Assembly: GCA_007115705.1 (NCBI GenBank)
Contig: QXEO01000168.1
Location: 1,456,772-1,520,771 of the forward strand
Reading direction: 5' to 3'
Length of the DNA: 64,000 nucleotides
DNA from: Dactylis glomerata
Lineage: Eukaryota > Streptophyta > Magnoliopsida > Poales > Poaceae
The position numbers were made by a program, and so were the translations under genes. The number at the start of each line of letters is the position of its first letter. Position 1 is the stretch's first letter. Positions 33,872-45,476 of this stretch are shown one piece after another. The notes under the pieces are model-generated. The model was not told where the DNA came from. It saw only the letters and a program-made list of their open reading frames with translations, and ran no database searches.

Positions 33872-35530
33872 TGCTACTGATGATGGCGCCCAGAAAATTA
33901 GCTGCTACTGATGATGGCGCCCAGAAAATTAGCTGTTGGTGCCAAGTTGATGTGGAGCAGACTGTCCTTGTGCGTGGTGGATAACCAGCCCGTTGGGAAC
34001 CCCAAGAGGAAGGTATGATGAGTATAGCAGCTAGTCTTCCCTCAGTTAAGAAATCAAGGTTTAATATCGATCAGGAGAGGAGAGACAAACGACTGAAGGT
34101 GATGCGGAACCTGCACACACACAAACAAATACTTTGTTCCCAACTTGCGATGAGGTTGTCAATCTCACCGGTTTGCTTGAAACAAAGGTTATGAGCGTAT
34201 CGAGTGGAAAACAATATAGTATGCGAGTAAAGTAAACAGTGCGAGTAAAGTAAACAGGTGATAGCAATATGATGGAAATAGGACCGGGATCCACAGTTCA
34301 CTAGTGGTGTCTCTCCATAGATAAAATAACACATGCTGGGTAAACAAATTACAGTTGGGCAATTGATAGAATAAAGATAAACGTGATATGTCAAGAAGAT
34401 CACTATGAGATTTACTCTGGGCATTACAACAAAATACATAGACCGCCATCCAACTGCATCTATGACTAATAATCCACCCCCGGGGATATCAATCCGAACA
34501 CCCCAAAAGTATTAAGTTGCGAACAACGGATAATTGCATTAAGCAAAGTGTGTAATGTAAACAAAGCATATGCCCTTGAGCATATGAATGTTGTTTTCTC
34601 CCTAGTAGCAACATCACATCTACCACCTTAGAGGTTTCTGTCACTCCCCCAGGTGAAATAGAGGCATGAACCCACTATCGAGCATAAATACCCCCTCTTG
34701 GAGTCACTAGCAACTACTCGGCCAAGATAGCTACTAACAACAGAGAGCATGCAAGATCATAAACAACATAGAGATAACAAAAGATAATATTCAGTACAGC
34801 AACTTAATCATAAACACTAATATTCATCGGATCCCAACAAACCAAACATGTAGAATTACATAACGGTGATCTCAATCATGTAGGGCAGCTCATGAGATCT
34901 AAACATGAAGCACATGGTGGAGAAGACAACCATCTAGCTACTGCTATGGACCCATAGTCCAAGGTAGACTACTCACTCATCGCTCCGGAGGCAAGCATGG
35001 CGATGAAGAAGACCTCCAGTGGCGATTCCCCTCTCCGGCAGGGTGCCGGGAAGAGCTTCTGGACCCTCCCGATCTTCGGGTCGATGGTGGCGGCGGATCG
35101 CAATGTGTTCTGGAAATCTGATCGGGTACTTAGGTTTTTTCCATCGGGGGGTCTTTATAGGCGAAGGGGCGATGTCAGAGGGGGAGCCAGGCGCCCTCAC
35201 GCGGGGCCCGCACAGCCAGGGGCCTGGCCACGCCGCCCCTGCGTGTGGGGCCCTGGTGGGCCCCCTCCGACTCTTCTTCGGATCTCTGGAAGCTTCCGGG
35301 TAAAATAAGACTTCAGGAACTTGTTTCGTCCAATTCCGAGAATATTTCCTGTGTATCACTTCTGAAACACAAAAATAGCAGAAAACAGGAAACTGGCACT
35401 GTGGCAACTCGTTAATAGGTTAGTTCCAGAAAATGCATAAAAGTGCCACTAAGTGTAACGAAACAATAGGCAAATGGTATAAAAACAAGCATGGAGCATC
35501 AAAAATTATAGATATGTTGGAGACGTATCA
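33872..35530 (-). repeat. Element D 3' LTR
   Basis: It starts TGCTACTGATGATGG and ends GACGTATCA. Its U5 tip holds a 31-bp segment twice in tandem (33872-33902 and 33903-33933); the 5' LTR has one copy. Confidence 0.95.
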
Positions 35531-38463
35531 AGCATCCCCAAGATTAACTCCTGCTCGTCCTCGAGTAGGTAAGTGATAACAAAGAATAATTTTTGAGGTG
35601 ACATGCACCTACACAATCTTGATCATATATGTAAGCATTGGTGAGCTGGGATCATAAGAACATAAAACATGGGCATGAAGATATAATCATGACAATAAGA
35701 ACTTAGCAACCATGTTGTAAACATGCAAATGAACACAACCAAAAGATCATGAAAATGAAACAATGAAAGTCAACGTGTGTTCAAATCATAAGGAAAAACA
35801 TTCAAATGGTTTTCAGCTAGTCCTTCAAAGAGAGCAAAACATAAATGCATAGGACACCTTCAAGTTTAAGAGGGCGACTAGATACAAATAATTTAAGAAC
35901 AAGTGAAACCAACAATATGAATCAATCAATGAACTTTGGGACAATGCATATCACACTAAGAATGACAACTATGCTCTCTTAATGGTGCATAAAGAAAGAA
36001 GGTGGTGACTCAACATAAAAGTAAAAGAAAGGCCCTTCGCAGAGGGAAGCAGTGATTGCAAATTTTATAACCTTCAAAAATTATGGTACTTACCGGCTTT
36101 GAGCTCTCATTGCCCCCATCATAAGCATCTTGAATGGTTAAAGTTAATGCGAGAACAATTATGATGCATATGCTTGACAAATCATAAGTTGAAAACCTCG
36201 TGCCCCGTGAATACGAGTACCCAAACCTCATGCTACTTTACTTAGAGTCCCAAGCAAGGCTCTTATCATTGTAAGTATATGCATATCATTGAGAACCGCC
36301 AATGGGGTACCTCCGTGCCCGATGACATGGAACAAGCCCACACCAAAATGACAGGACAAGCAGACAATGAACACCTCGACATCTCTTTTATTTGCCTTTT
36401 GTTTAGCTTTTTATTGTGAGATGCGCCGTCGAATGTTCACCATGGGTATGCTGCAAATTTCCACCATGAATTATGCATGGCTTAGATTGGCAGCCCGGTG
36501 TTTCCCTAACACATATACAAACTCCATGATCCCTACAAGATTCCCAATTCATTTCACACCACGGGCATCCATAGACAAAAGATCACGATATCAACTCAAA
36601 TAAGAAGTGCAATGTTGAAAGCTTGCCCCATGACAGCATGGATGGGCTAGAATCCAACTTACAACTTGCAAGCATAACAACTCAACATAAGAGACCACAA
36701 TGTCAATTTTTTAAGAACAGGAAAAAGTAAAGTGTGCCTTCCGGTTCGTGAGAGCTTTACTAACCGAATTTTGCATAACACTGGTAAGAGTTTAATTTGA
36801 AGAGAAAATAAAAGCAAGTCAAATTTACTTGGAATAGCAAATTGCTAGTAGGTATGTATGGTGGACACTTTGGAAAACTTTGGCTTTTAGGAGTTGGATG
36901 CACGAGTAGAGCTCATACTCAGTACAAGGCGAGGGCTAGCAAAAGACTGGGAGCGACCAACTAAGAGAGCAATAATGGCCATAATCATGCAAAGCGACAA
37001 AGCGACATTAAAAGAAGCATAAGATGGCATCAAAAGTCAAAAACTAAATGATCATGAAGGCTATTGGCGACTTTGTAAGAGTCTAACATGTGTGAGCATG
37101 CGCCAAGTCAACCCAAATAAAGCATCAAGGAGAAAACCAAAATAATGCTTCCATACAATAAAAACAACGCATGATTTTTTCAAAGGCTCATTAAGCAATC
37201 TCAGTTATTTGAGACAAGTCATGCTATAGCAAAACCACTAAGCATACTATCAAAAAGACAACAAGCATGACATGAAAAAGCCTAAGCCGCAGTCTACACA
37301 AGCTCCTTCTTGTACCAGTATTTTGCACAAAGCTTTTTCTCTTTTCCAACACCATTTGAAATTTTTAAAGACACCTATTTTGATGAAAACCAATAAAGAT
37401 CAGAGGCAAAAATACACCTTGATGAAAAGATATGACAAGGTCTGAACGCAAATCAAGGCGAAAACGAAAACCAAAAGCAGTAGCAGAAAAAGAAGAACAC
37501 TCGATTTTTAATAAGAGTGAAAACTAGAGCGTTCTTTGCAAATGAAAACGAGTACATCTCCTCCAAAAGAAATTTGTTGGGATCCAACCATTTATTGTAG
37601 CAAACAAACAAACTAAACCAACTAAGAAAACTAAAACAACTGACGCTCCAAGAAAAACACATAGTGCATGAAGCAATAAAAATATAGTGTTTTAAAAGGT
37701 GACCTGATTTTTACCGATGAAGAAGGGGTGCCTCGGGGGCATCCCCAAGCTTTGACGCTTGTACTTCTTGGATATTTCTTGGGGTGATGCATGGTCATCC
37801 CCAAGCTTGAGCTTTTGTCCATTCTTCAACTCATCTCATCATTCTCCAATCCCTACACTTGAAAACTTCCTTCATACAAAACTAAACACAATTCTATTAG
37901 CAACATTAGTGCAAGCATAACATATAATCAACCTCTATTTGCTTCAGGTTTCAACTCAAAACCACCACATATATAGTAGATACTACTGTAGTAACTTCTC
38001 TAAAAGTTCCATGATCAAAAGAACTCAAAAGAAAGCGATAAAGTGGCAAACACAAATATTGGCAGAAATCTGTCAAAACTGAACAGCTGACAAAGGTCGA
38101 ATTTTTGAGGGATTTTCTGTTGCTCAAATCAAAAAGTGTTCAACTAACAAAAGTTTGGATATAACCTGGGGCATATGCACAAGAAATCGCAGGTCCAAAA
38201 GATATACATAGAATTTTCACGAATTTTTACGGTGCACCACCAAAAACAGTTTCAGGACAGCAACATCCCCAAATCTTTACCTCACTCAAATTAGAGGCTT
38301 CTCGTGACACAAAAACGAAATAAACAAGATAAGGAGCGGTCATTACAGTAGTAATGACTTCCAAGACTCAAATAAAAGAAAAAGTACTGAAAAGAAAACA
38401 TTGGGTTATCTCCCAAGAGTGCTTTTCTTTAACGCCTTTGAGCTAGGCGCAGAAAATTGCGAA
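35531..38463 (-). other. Element D PPT and non-coding 3' half
   Basis: PPT at 35531-35547 (TTAATCTTGGGGATGCT on the minus strand, one change). The non-coding body closely matches B and H. Internal PPT-like copies are at 37738-37754 and 37794-37812. Confidence 0.75.
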
Positions 38464-39330
38464 TCAAGTAATATCAATAGATGAAGCATTAGGATCAGCG
38501 CGTGCCTTACATCTTCCTTTCTTACCTTTATTCTTGACCCTAGGAAAGACATGGTTGTTGCAAGGTGGAGAGATAAATCTTATATTGCCTTTTCCCACAT
38601 CAATGACGGCGCCCAGGAGCTTCAAGATGGATCTTCCAAGTGTGATTTGTCCTTTCCCTACACATTCAATAACAAGATAATCAGTAGATATCATTCTTCC
38701 TAGGACTTTTGTAAAAAATCCTTCAGCTATTCCAATGGGAAATATAGTGGCATTGTTAGTAAGAGAAATTCCTTCTCCCCCCTCAGAAAGCTTCCAAAGG
38801 CTCAAAGATTCATAAACATCCTTTGGCATGAGGCAAAATTCAGACATAATATCACAACGAGCATGAAAAGTTTCACCACTAATGGTGATTTTTATCGTAG
38901 GATACCAACTCGAAGGTTCAGAATTTGTTGGCACATTATCAAAATGTTGGCGCAAAGTATTATAGCAAGAATTCAAGCTAGCAGTGTGGGTCTCAAGAGT
39001 ATCAAGTCTATTAAAAATGCACACAAGAGAGGAATCAAAATAGGTTGGCATGCTATAAATTGTAATCAACTTTTTTATAATGTTGAAGGCTTGATCTCCA
39101 TCGCAATGAAGGAAATCTCCTTCTGCAGTAGCATCCAAAGCATATCTATAACGAAGAGCAATTCCAAAGTAAAAGCTACTAAGAAGCAAACTCAAAGTCA
39201 TTTTAGGTTCAGTTTTTCCATGCCAATCATAAATTCTAGACCAAGCTTCTTTAAAACTTTTCTCATCCTTTTGTTTAAAAGTGAAAATCATGTCCTCAGG
39301 CGACATAGTAGTAGCAACTGAACTAGACAT
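38464..39330 (-). CDS. Element D truncated capsid plus degenerate protease-like ORF
   Basis: Intact 288-aa frame starting at the ATG that follows the shared leader. Residues 17-95 align by eye with the second half of the gag domain of B (F-x-Q-x-D, A-W-x-R, then the alternating hydrophobic run to the K-K-L block). The first half of the capsid is missing. The second half looks like a retroviral aspartic protease fold: I-T-I-S-G-E-T-F-H-A-R-C-D at the active-site strand (D160) and I-T-L-G-R-S-I-L near 230, matching I-L-G-R-P-F-L. The catalytic D-T/S/L-G-A box is replaced by D-I-M-S-E, so proteolysis is unlikely. The C-terminus is basic and ends in the shared D-I-T tail. A near-identical ORF is in H. 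A possible role is a capsid-interacting or packaging protein. Confidence 0.75.
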   Translation of the reverse strand: MSSSVATTMSPEDMIFTFKQKDEKSFKEAWSRIYDWHGKTEPKMTLSLLLSSFYFGIALRYRYALDATAEGDFLHCDGDQAFNIIKKLITIYSMPTYFDSSLVCIFNRLDTLETHTASLNSCYNTLRQHFDNVPTNSEPSSWYPTIKITISGETFHARCDIMSEFCLMPKDVYESLSLWKLSEGGEGISLTNNATIFPIGIAEGFFTKVLGRMISTDYLVIECVGKGQITLGRSILKLLGAVIDVGKGNIRFISPPCNNHVFPRVKNKGKKGRCKARADPNASSIDIT

Positions 39331-39517
39331 AATAAACTAAAGTAAAGAAATAACAACTACCAAGGATTCTATTTTTTTTGGGTTTTTGATATAAAGCAAT
39401 GCAGGTAAAATAAAATAAAGTAAAGCAAAACAATAACAAAGTAAAGGATGTGTGTGCGAAGAACTCCCCTCGCAGAAGTCTTCTCTTCCTCCCCGGCAAC
39501 GGCGCCAGAAAATTAGC
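39331..39517 (-). other. Element D leader and primer-binding site
   Basis: PBS at 39490-39507, a perfect match to the tRNA-Asp complement TGGCGCCGTTGCCGGGGA on the minus strand. The leader is shared with A and B. Confidence 0.9.
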
Positions 39518-41165
39518 TGCTACTGATGATGGCGCCCAGAAAATTAGCTGCTGGTGCCAAGTTGATGTGGAGCAGACTGTCCTTGTGCGTGGTGGATAAC
39601 CAGCCCGTTGGGAACCCCAAGAGGAAGGTATGATGAGTATAGCAGCTAGTCTTCCCTCAGTTAAGAAACCAAGGTTTAATATCGATCAGGAGAGGAGAGA
39701 CAAACGACTGAAGGTGATGCGGAACCTGCACACACACAAACAAATACTTTGTTCCCAACTTGCGATGAGGTTGTCAATCTCACCGGTTTGCTTGAAACAA
39801 AGGTTATGAGCGTATCGAGTGGAAAACAATATTGTATGCGAGTAAAATAAACAGTGCGAGTAAAGTAAACAGGTGATAGCAATATGATGGAAATAGGACC
39901 GGGATCCACAGTTCACTAGTGGTGTCTCTCCATAGATAAAATAACACATGCTGGGTAAACAAATTACAGTTGGGCAATTGATAGAATAAAGATAAACGTG
40001 ATATGTCAAGAAGATCACTATGAGATTTACTCTGGGCATTACAACAAAATACATAGACCGCCATCCAACTGCATCTATGACTAATAATCCACCCCCGGGG
40101 ATATCAATCCGAACACCCCAAAAGTATTAAGTTGCGAACAACGGATAATTGCATTAAGCAAAGTGTGTAATGTAAGAGGCATGAACCCACTATCGAGCAT
40201 AAATACCCCCTCTTGGAGTCACTAGCAACTACTAGTTCCGAACACCCCCGGGGATAATTGCATTAAGCAAAGTGTGTCACTCCCCCAGGTGAAATAGAGG
40301 CATGAACCCACTATCGAGCATAAATACCCCCTCTTGGAGTCACTAGCAACTACTCGGCCAAGATAGCTACTAACAACGGAGAGCATGCAAGATCATAAAC
40401 AACATAGAGATAACAAAAGATAATATTCAGTACAGCAACTTAATCATAAACACCAATATTCATCGGATCCCAACAAACCAAACATTTAGAATTACATAAC
40501 GGTGATCTCAATCATGTAGGGCAGCTCATGAGATCTAAACATGAAGCACATGGTGGAGAAGACAACCATCTAGCTACTGCTATGGGCCCATCGTCCAAGG
40601 TAGACTACTCACTCATCGCTCCGGAGGCAAGCATGGCGATGAAGAAGACCTCCGGTGGCGATTCCCCTCTCCGGCAGGGTGCCGAGAAGAGCTTCTGGAC
40701 CCTCCCGATCTTCGGGTCGACGGTGGCGGCGGATCGCGATGTGTTCTGGAAATCTGATCGAGTACTTAGGTTTTTTCTGTCGGGGGTCTTTATAGGCGAA
40801 GGGGCGATGTCAGAGGGGGAGCCAGGCGCCCTCACGCGGGGCCCGCGTGGCCAAGGGCCTGGCCGCGCCGCCCCTGCGTGTGGGGCCCTGGTGGCCCCCC
40901 TCCGACTCTTCTTCGGATCTCTGGAAGCTTCCGGGTAAAATAAGACTTCAGGAACTTGTTTCGTCCAATTCCGAGAATATTTCCTGTGTATCACTTCTGA
41001 AACACAAAAATAGCAGAAAACAGGAAACTGGCACTGTGGCAACTCGTTAATAGGTTATTTCCAGAAAATGCATAAAAGTGCCACTAAGTGTAACGAAACA
41101 ATAGGCAAATGGTATAAAAACAAGCATGGAGCATCAAAAATTATAGATATGTTGGAGACATATCA
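39518..41165 (-). repeat. Element D 5' LTR with scrambled patch
   Basis: Matches the 3' LTR except at 40175-40277, where about 85 bp are replaced by shuffled copies of neighbouring LTR sequence. It ends GACATATCA, then TSD GTGGG. Confidence 0.93.
40789..40794 (-). promoter_or_regulatory. TATA box of element D 5' LTR
   Basis: TATAAA on the minus strand in CCTATAAAGACC, immediately after the GC-rich U3 patch. Confidence 0.5.
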
Positions 41166-41170
41166 GTGGG

Positions 41171-41469
41171 CCCGCGCCCCTGGTGGTGAGCCCACCCTGT
41201 GGCTCCTCTCGCATCCTCCTTCTGGCTCCTTCAGTCTTCTGGCGAAATATAATTTTCTGATATTTTTCTGGAATTTCCTGATCTTCCGAAACATGGTGTC
41301 TTGACGGTCATTTTTCCAGTAGAATCCTGACTCCGGCATTAAATCCTCCAATGATCATCAAACATGTAAAAACAGAGGAAACAACATAAGTATCATCTCT
41401 AAATGTGAAATATATCAATGAATAACAGCAAATTATGATACAAAATAGTGATGCAAAATGAACGTATCA
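41171..41469 (-). repeat. Element C 5' LTR, piece 2 (U3 end)
   Basis: Continues 32651-33871 after removal of D. It ends GAACGTATCA, followed by TSD AGTAC (41470-41474). Confidence 0.92.
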
Positions 41470-41474
41470 AGTAC

Positions 41475-41590
41475 CAATACTCATCGGATCCCAACAAACA
41501 CAACATGTAGAATTACACAAAGATGATCTTGATCATGATAGGCAGCTCACAAGATCTAAACATGAAGCACATGGTAGAGGAGACGACCAT
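41475..41590 (-). repeat. Element E 3' LTR, piece 2
   Basis: A short LTR segment between C and F. It continues from 6120 across C and joins 42993 across F. Confidence 0.85.
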
Positions 41591-42987
41591 TGATATGTCC
41601 AAAACATATCTACTTTCCCAAACACTTTTGCTATTGTTTCTCCTCTAATTTGTGTATTTTGAATACAACTAACACGGACTAACGCTGTTTTCAGTAGAAT
41701 TGCCCTTGTGTCTTGTTTTTGTGCAGAAATCCGACTTTCAGAAAAAATCCCGGAAAAAATTGCAAAAATCCTATTTTACCGGAAGACCCACGGAGCCAGA
41801 AGGGGAGACAAAGAGAGGCTGGGAGCTGGGCTCACCACCAGGGGGCGCGGCCCAGCCCTGGCCACGCCCACTTGTGGTGAGGGCAGCTCGGCCATCGCCT
41901 CGACCCCTCCTTCCGCCTACATATACCCTCTGACCTGAAAGGAGCGGGGGTTCAGCGTTTTTCCCAGATAGACTTCCGCTGCGCCGCGGCCATCAAAAAC
42001 CACGATTCGGAACCAGAAACTCCATTCTGGCACCCTGCCGGGACGGGGATTTGAGGAGATCTTCATCACCATCATCACCGATGTCTCTCCATCAACCATC
42101 CATGACTCCCCCATCCATGTGTGAGTAATTCCCGCTGTAGGCGAAGGGGATGGTAGGGATTGGATGAGATCATTCATGTAATTTGCTATGAGATTGTTAG
42201 GGCACAATGCCTAGTATCTATTATTAGTGCTTATGACATTATTGCAACTTGTTGTGCTTAATGCTTGTCACTTTGGGCCCGAGTGCCATGATCTCAGATC
42301 TGAACTTGTTATTGTTTTATGATGATACTTGTTATTTATGATCTTACCTGCAAGTTGTTTACACATATCGTTGTCCGGAACCCGAGGCCCCAAAGTGACA
42401 GAAATTGGGATAACCGGAGGGGATGGCTGTGATGTGAGGATCACATGTGTTCACCGAGTGTTAATGCTTTGCTCCGGTACTTTATTAAAAGGAGTACCTT
42501 AATTACCAGTAGTTTCCCTTGAGGCCCTGCTGCAACAGGCTGGTAGGATAGAAGATGTCGTGCAAGTTTCTCATTGCGAGCATGTACGACTATATATGGA
42601 ACACATGCCTATGATTGTTTAGTACTAGGATGCTTTATTATTATTTATTTGCAATTGCCCATGTCTCACTGATTTCATGAATTATCTTATCCATGCAACG
42701 CCCGTACATCTATCCCTATGCCTACAGTATTTAATCCTAATGTTTACTATTGCTACTATTACTGCTTTTATTTTACTATTGTTGTTACTGTTTTGCTACT
42801 ATCACCACTATAAAACTGTTTCTACTAATAAACCGCTGTGAGCAAGTCTGTTTCCAGGTGCAGCTGAATTGACAACTCATCTGTTAAGGCTTATAAATAT
42901 TTTTTGGCTCCCCTTGTGTCGAATCAATAAATTTGGGTTTTACTTCCCTCAAAGACTGTTGCGATCCCCTATACTTGTGGGTCATCA
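41591..42987 (+). mobile_element. Solo LTR F in element E's LTR
   Basis: A 1397-bp LTR, TGATATGTCC to GTGGGTCATCA, with TSD ACCAT (41586-41590 and 42988-42992) and no internal sequence. It has the same length as the 3' LTR of G (60693-62089) and is highly similar to it, so it is the product of LTR-LTR recombination of a related element. It carries a GC patch (41830-41890), a TATA-like ACATATACC at 41919-41927, and a GGCACCCTGCCGGGACGG block. Confidence 0.95.
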
Positions 42988-42992
42988 ACCAT

Positions 42993-43589
42993 CTAGCTAC
43001 TGCTATGGACCTGTAGTCCAAGGTAGACTACTCACACATCACTCCGGAGGCGACCATGGTGGTGAAGAAGGCCTTCGGGAGGGATTCCCCTCTCCGGTAG
43101 GGTGCCGGAAAGAGCTTCTGGACCCTCCCAATCTCGCATCGACGACGGCGGCGGCTAGCAGTAGGTTTTGTGGAAAATTTATCGGGGTATTAGGTTTTTC
43201 CCATCGAGGGGAATATATAGGCAGAAGGGCGGCGTCAGGAGGTGGACCAGGCGGCCTCACCCCCTTGTGGCGCGGCCAGGGCCTGGGCCGCGCCGCCCTA
43301 GGGTGTGGCCAGGTCCTAGCCCCCCTCTGTCTCATCTCTGGACTTTGCGACGCTTTGGGAAAAATAGGAGGTTCGGCTTTTGTTTCGTCCAATTCCAAGA
43401 ATATTTCCTATGTAGCTTTTCTGAAACACAAAAACAACAGAAAACAGGGAACTGGCACTGTGGCATCTCGTTAGTAGGTTAGTTCCGGAAAATGCATAAA
43501 AACGCCACAAAGTGTAACAAAACACAAAGAAAATGGTGTATAAACAAGCATGGAGCATCAAAAATTATAGATACGTTTGAGATGTATCA
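42993..43589 (-). repeat. Element E 3' LTR, piece 3 (U3 end)
   Basis: Diverged from A, B, D and H by perhaps 10-15%. It holds the GC patch (43230-43330) and a TATATA box (about 43206-43214, minus strand) and ends GATGTATCA. Confidence 0.88.
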
Positions 43590-45458
43590 AGCATCCCCAA
43601 GCTTAACTCCTACACGTCCTCGAGTAGGTAAGTGATAACAAAACAATAATTTTTGAGGTGACATGCACCATCACAATCTTGATCAACGATGTAAAGCATT
43701 GAGTGTTGGGATCAAAGTACTTAAAACATGGGCATAAGAGACATAATCTCGACAATAAAATTTAGCAACCATGTTATAACATGAAAAGTAACACAAATGA
43801 AAGATCATGAATAATGAAACATTGAAAGTCAAATGTGTGTTCAAATCATATAGAAAAACATAGCAAAGTGGTTTTTAGCTTGTCCCTCATGGAATAGCAA
43901 AACATAAATGCATAGGATACCTTCAAGTTTAAGAGGGCGACTAGATACAAATAATTTAAGAACAAGCAAAACCATAATCATGAATCAATCAATGATAAAC
44001 TTTGGGACTATGCACATTAAACTCAGAATGGCAACTATGCTCTCTTAGACGGTGCATAAAGGTAGAAGGTGGAGACTCAACATAAAAGTAAAAGTAAGGC
44101 CCTTCGCAGAGGGAAGCAGTGATTAAACATGTGCTAGAGCTTTTCATTTGTAAAATAGAGAGATAAAAATTGGGTTTGAGAGGTGGTTGTCTTTGTCAAC
44201 GACTGACAATGGGGTTCTTACTATCTTCCATACAAAGCAAGTTTTTGAGAGAGAGATTGGCACTTTGGTGCTCTTTTATAAAGCTTGGCACTCCTCCCCA
44301 CCTTTTCGTTTCACAAACCATGGCTAACTGATTCCATCGGGTGCCCACCAACTTTCACATACCATGGAGGAGTGCCTTTTTCTTTTATTTTTCCTCTTTT
44401 TTATTTTTTGGAATAAAATAATATGGAAGATAGCAAATCCGACCACTACGTCCCCATGAGCTGAAAACAGTGTCACAAAATGAGAAGTATTTTGAAGGTT
44501 TTTTGAAAGGTAGCACATGAAAATTTACTTGGAATGGCTTACAAATACCATGCACAAGAATTTATAGTGGACACACTGGCAAACTTGGTTTTGGGGAGTT
44601 GGATGCACGAGTTGAGCTCATACTCAGTAAAAATGAAGGCTAGCAAAAGACTGGGAGCGACCAACTAAGAGAGCAATAACGGCCATAATCATGCATAGCG
44701 ACAAAACATCATTAACCGAAGCATAAAGTGGTATCACAAGTCAAAAACCAAATGATCATAGAGGCTTATGGCGACTTTGTAAGAGTCAAACATATTGTAA
44801 GCATGCACCAAGTCAACCCAAATAAAGCATCAAAGGAGAAAACCACAATAACATGCTCCCATATAATAAAAAAAACGCATTTTTTTCAAAGGCTCATTAA
44901 GCAATCTCAGTCATTTGAGACAAGTTATGCTACAGTAAAAACTACTAAGCATACTATCAAAACAACATCAAGCATGACATACAAAAGTCTAAGCCGCAGT
45001 CTAAACAAGCTCCCAATTGTACCACTATTGGCATGAAGATTTTTTTTCTCTTTTCCAACACCATTCAAACCTTTTTGAGACAACTCTTTTGATGAAAACC
45101 AACATAGACGAGAGGTCTAAATACACCTTGATACAAAGATATAACAAGATCTGAACAAAAATCAAGGTGAAAAATGAAAGCTAAACGCAGTACTAGAAAA
45201 AGAGAACACTCGTTGAACGATAAGTGTGAAAAATAGAGTGATCTTGGCAATGAAAAACGAAGTACGTCTTCTCCAAAAGAAATTTGTTAGGGTCCAACCA
45301 TTTATTGCAGCAAACAAAGTAAAAGAAAACTGAAAGCTAAAGTAAAGACGCTCCAAGAAAAATGCATAGAATATGAAGCAAATAAAAATATAGTGTTTTA
45401 AAAGGTGACCCGATGAAGAAGGGGTGCCTCGGGGGCATCCCCAAGCTTTGACGCTTGT
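43590..45458 (-). other. Element E PPT and non-coding internal DNA
   Basis: PPT (TTAAGCTTGGGGATGCT, minus strand) at 43590-43606. The body matches A's version of the 3' half without the Mutator-like insertion. A PPT-like copy lies at 45431-45448. The final CTTGT (45454-45458) is G's target site. No gene was found. Confidence 0.85.
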
Positions 45459-45476
45459 TGATACGTCCAAAACGTA

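Larger units (their letters stand above)
33872..41165 (-). mobile_element. Element D: non-autonomous capsid/protease-like LTR element
   Basis: TSD GTGGG lies at 33867-33871 and 41166-41170, inside element C's 5' LTR. LTRs are 33872-35530 and 39518-41165. The internal region has PBS 39490-39507, an intact 288-aa ORF, and non-coding DNA ending in a PPT at 35531. LTR divergence is about 1.3% by eye, leaving out a scrambled patch in the 5' LTR. Confidence 0.94.
6126..41469 (-). mobile_element. Element C: Athila-type Ty3/Gypsy element with full gag-pol coding (inactivated)
   Basis: LTRs of exactly 1520 bp each can be reassembled once the nested elements are removed. The 3' LTR is 6126-7534 plus 25122-25232; the 5' LTR is 32651-33871 plus 41171-41469. 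A 5-bp TSD, AGTAC, lies at 6121-6125 and 41470-41474. The internal region reads on the minus strand: PBS 32622-32639, gag-pol 27808-32529, an internal promoter-like patch near 27564-27690, a small third ORF 26926-27468, and a PPT abutting 25232. It hosts B in its 3' LTR and D in its 5' LTR. The two LTRs differ at roughly 3-4% of positions by eye, so it is the oldest complete insertion here after E. Confidence 0.93.

Noticed and set aside
39490..39507. tRNA-Asp-like sequence at each element
   Set aside because: It is only the 18-base primer-binding site. No cloverleaf or tRNA body surrounds it, so it is not a tRNA gene.
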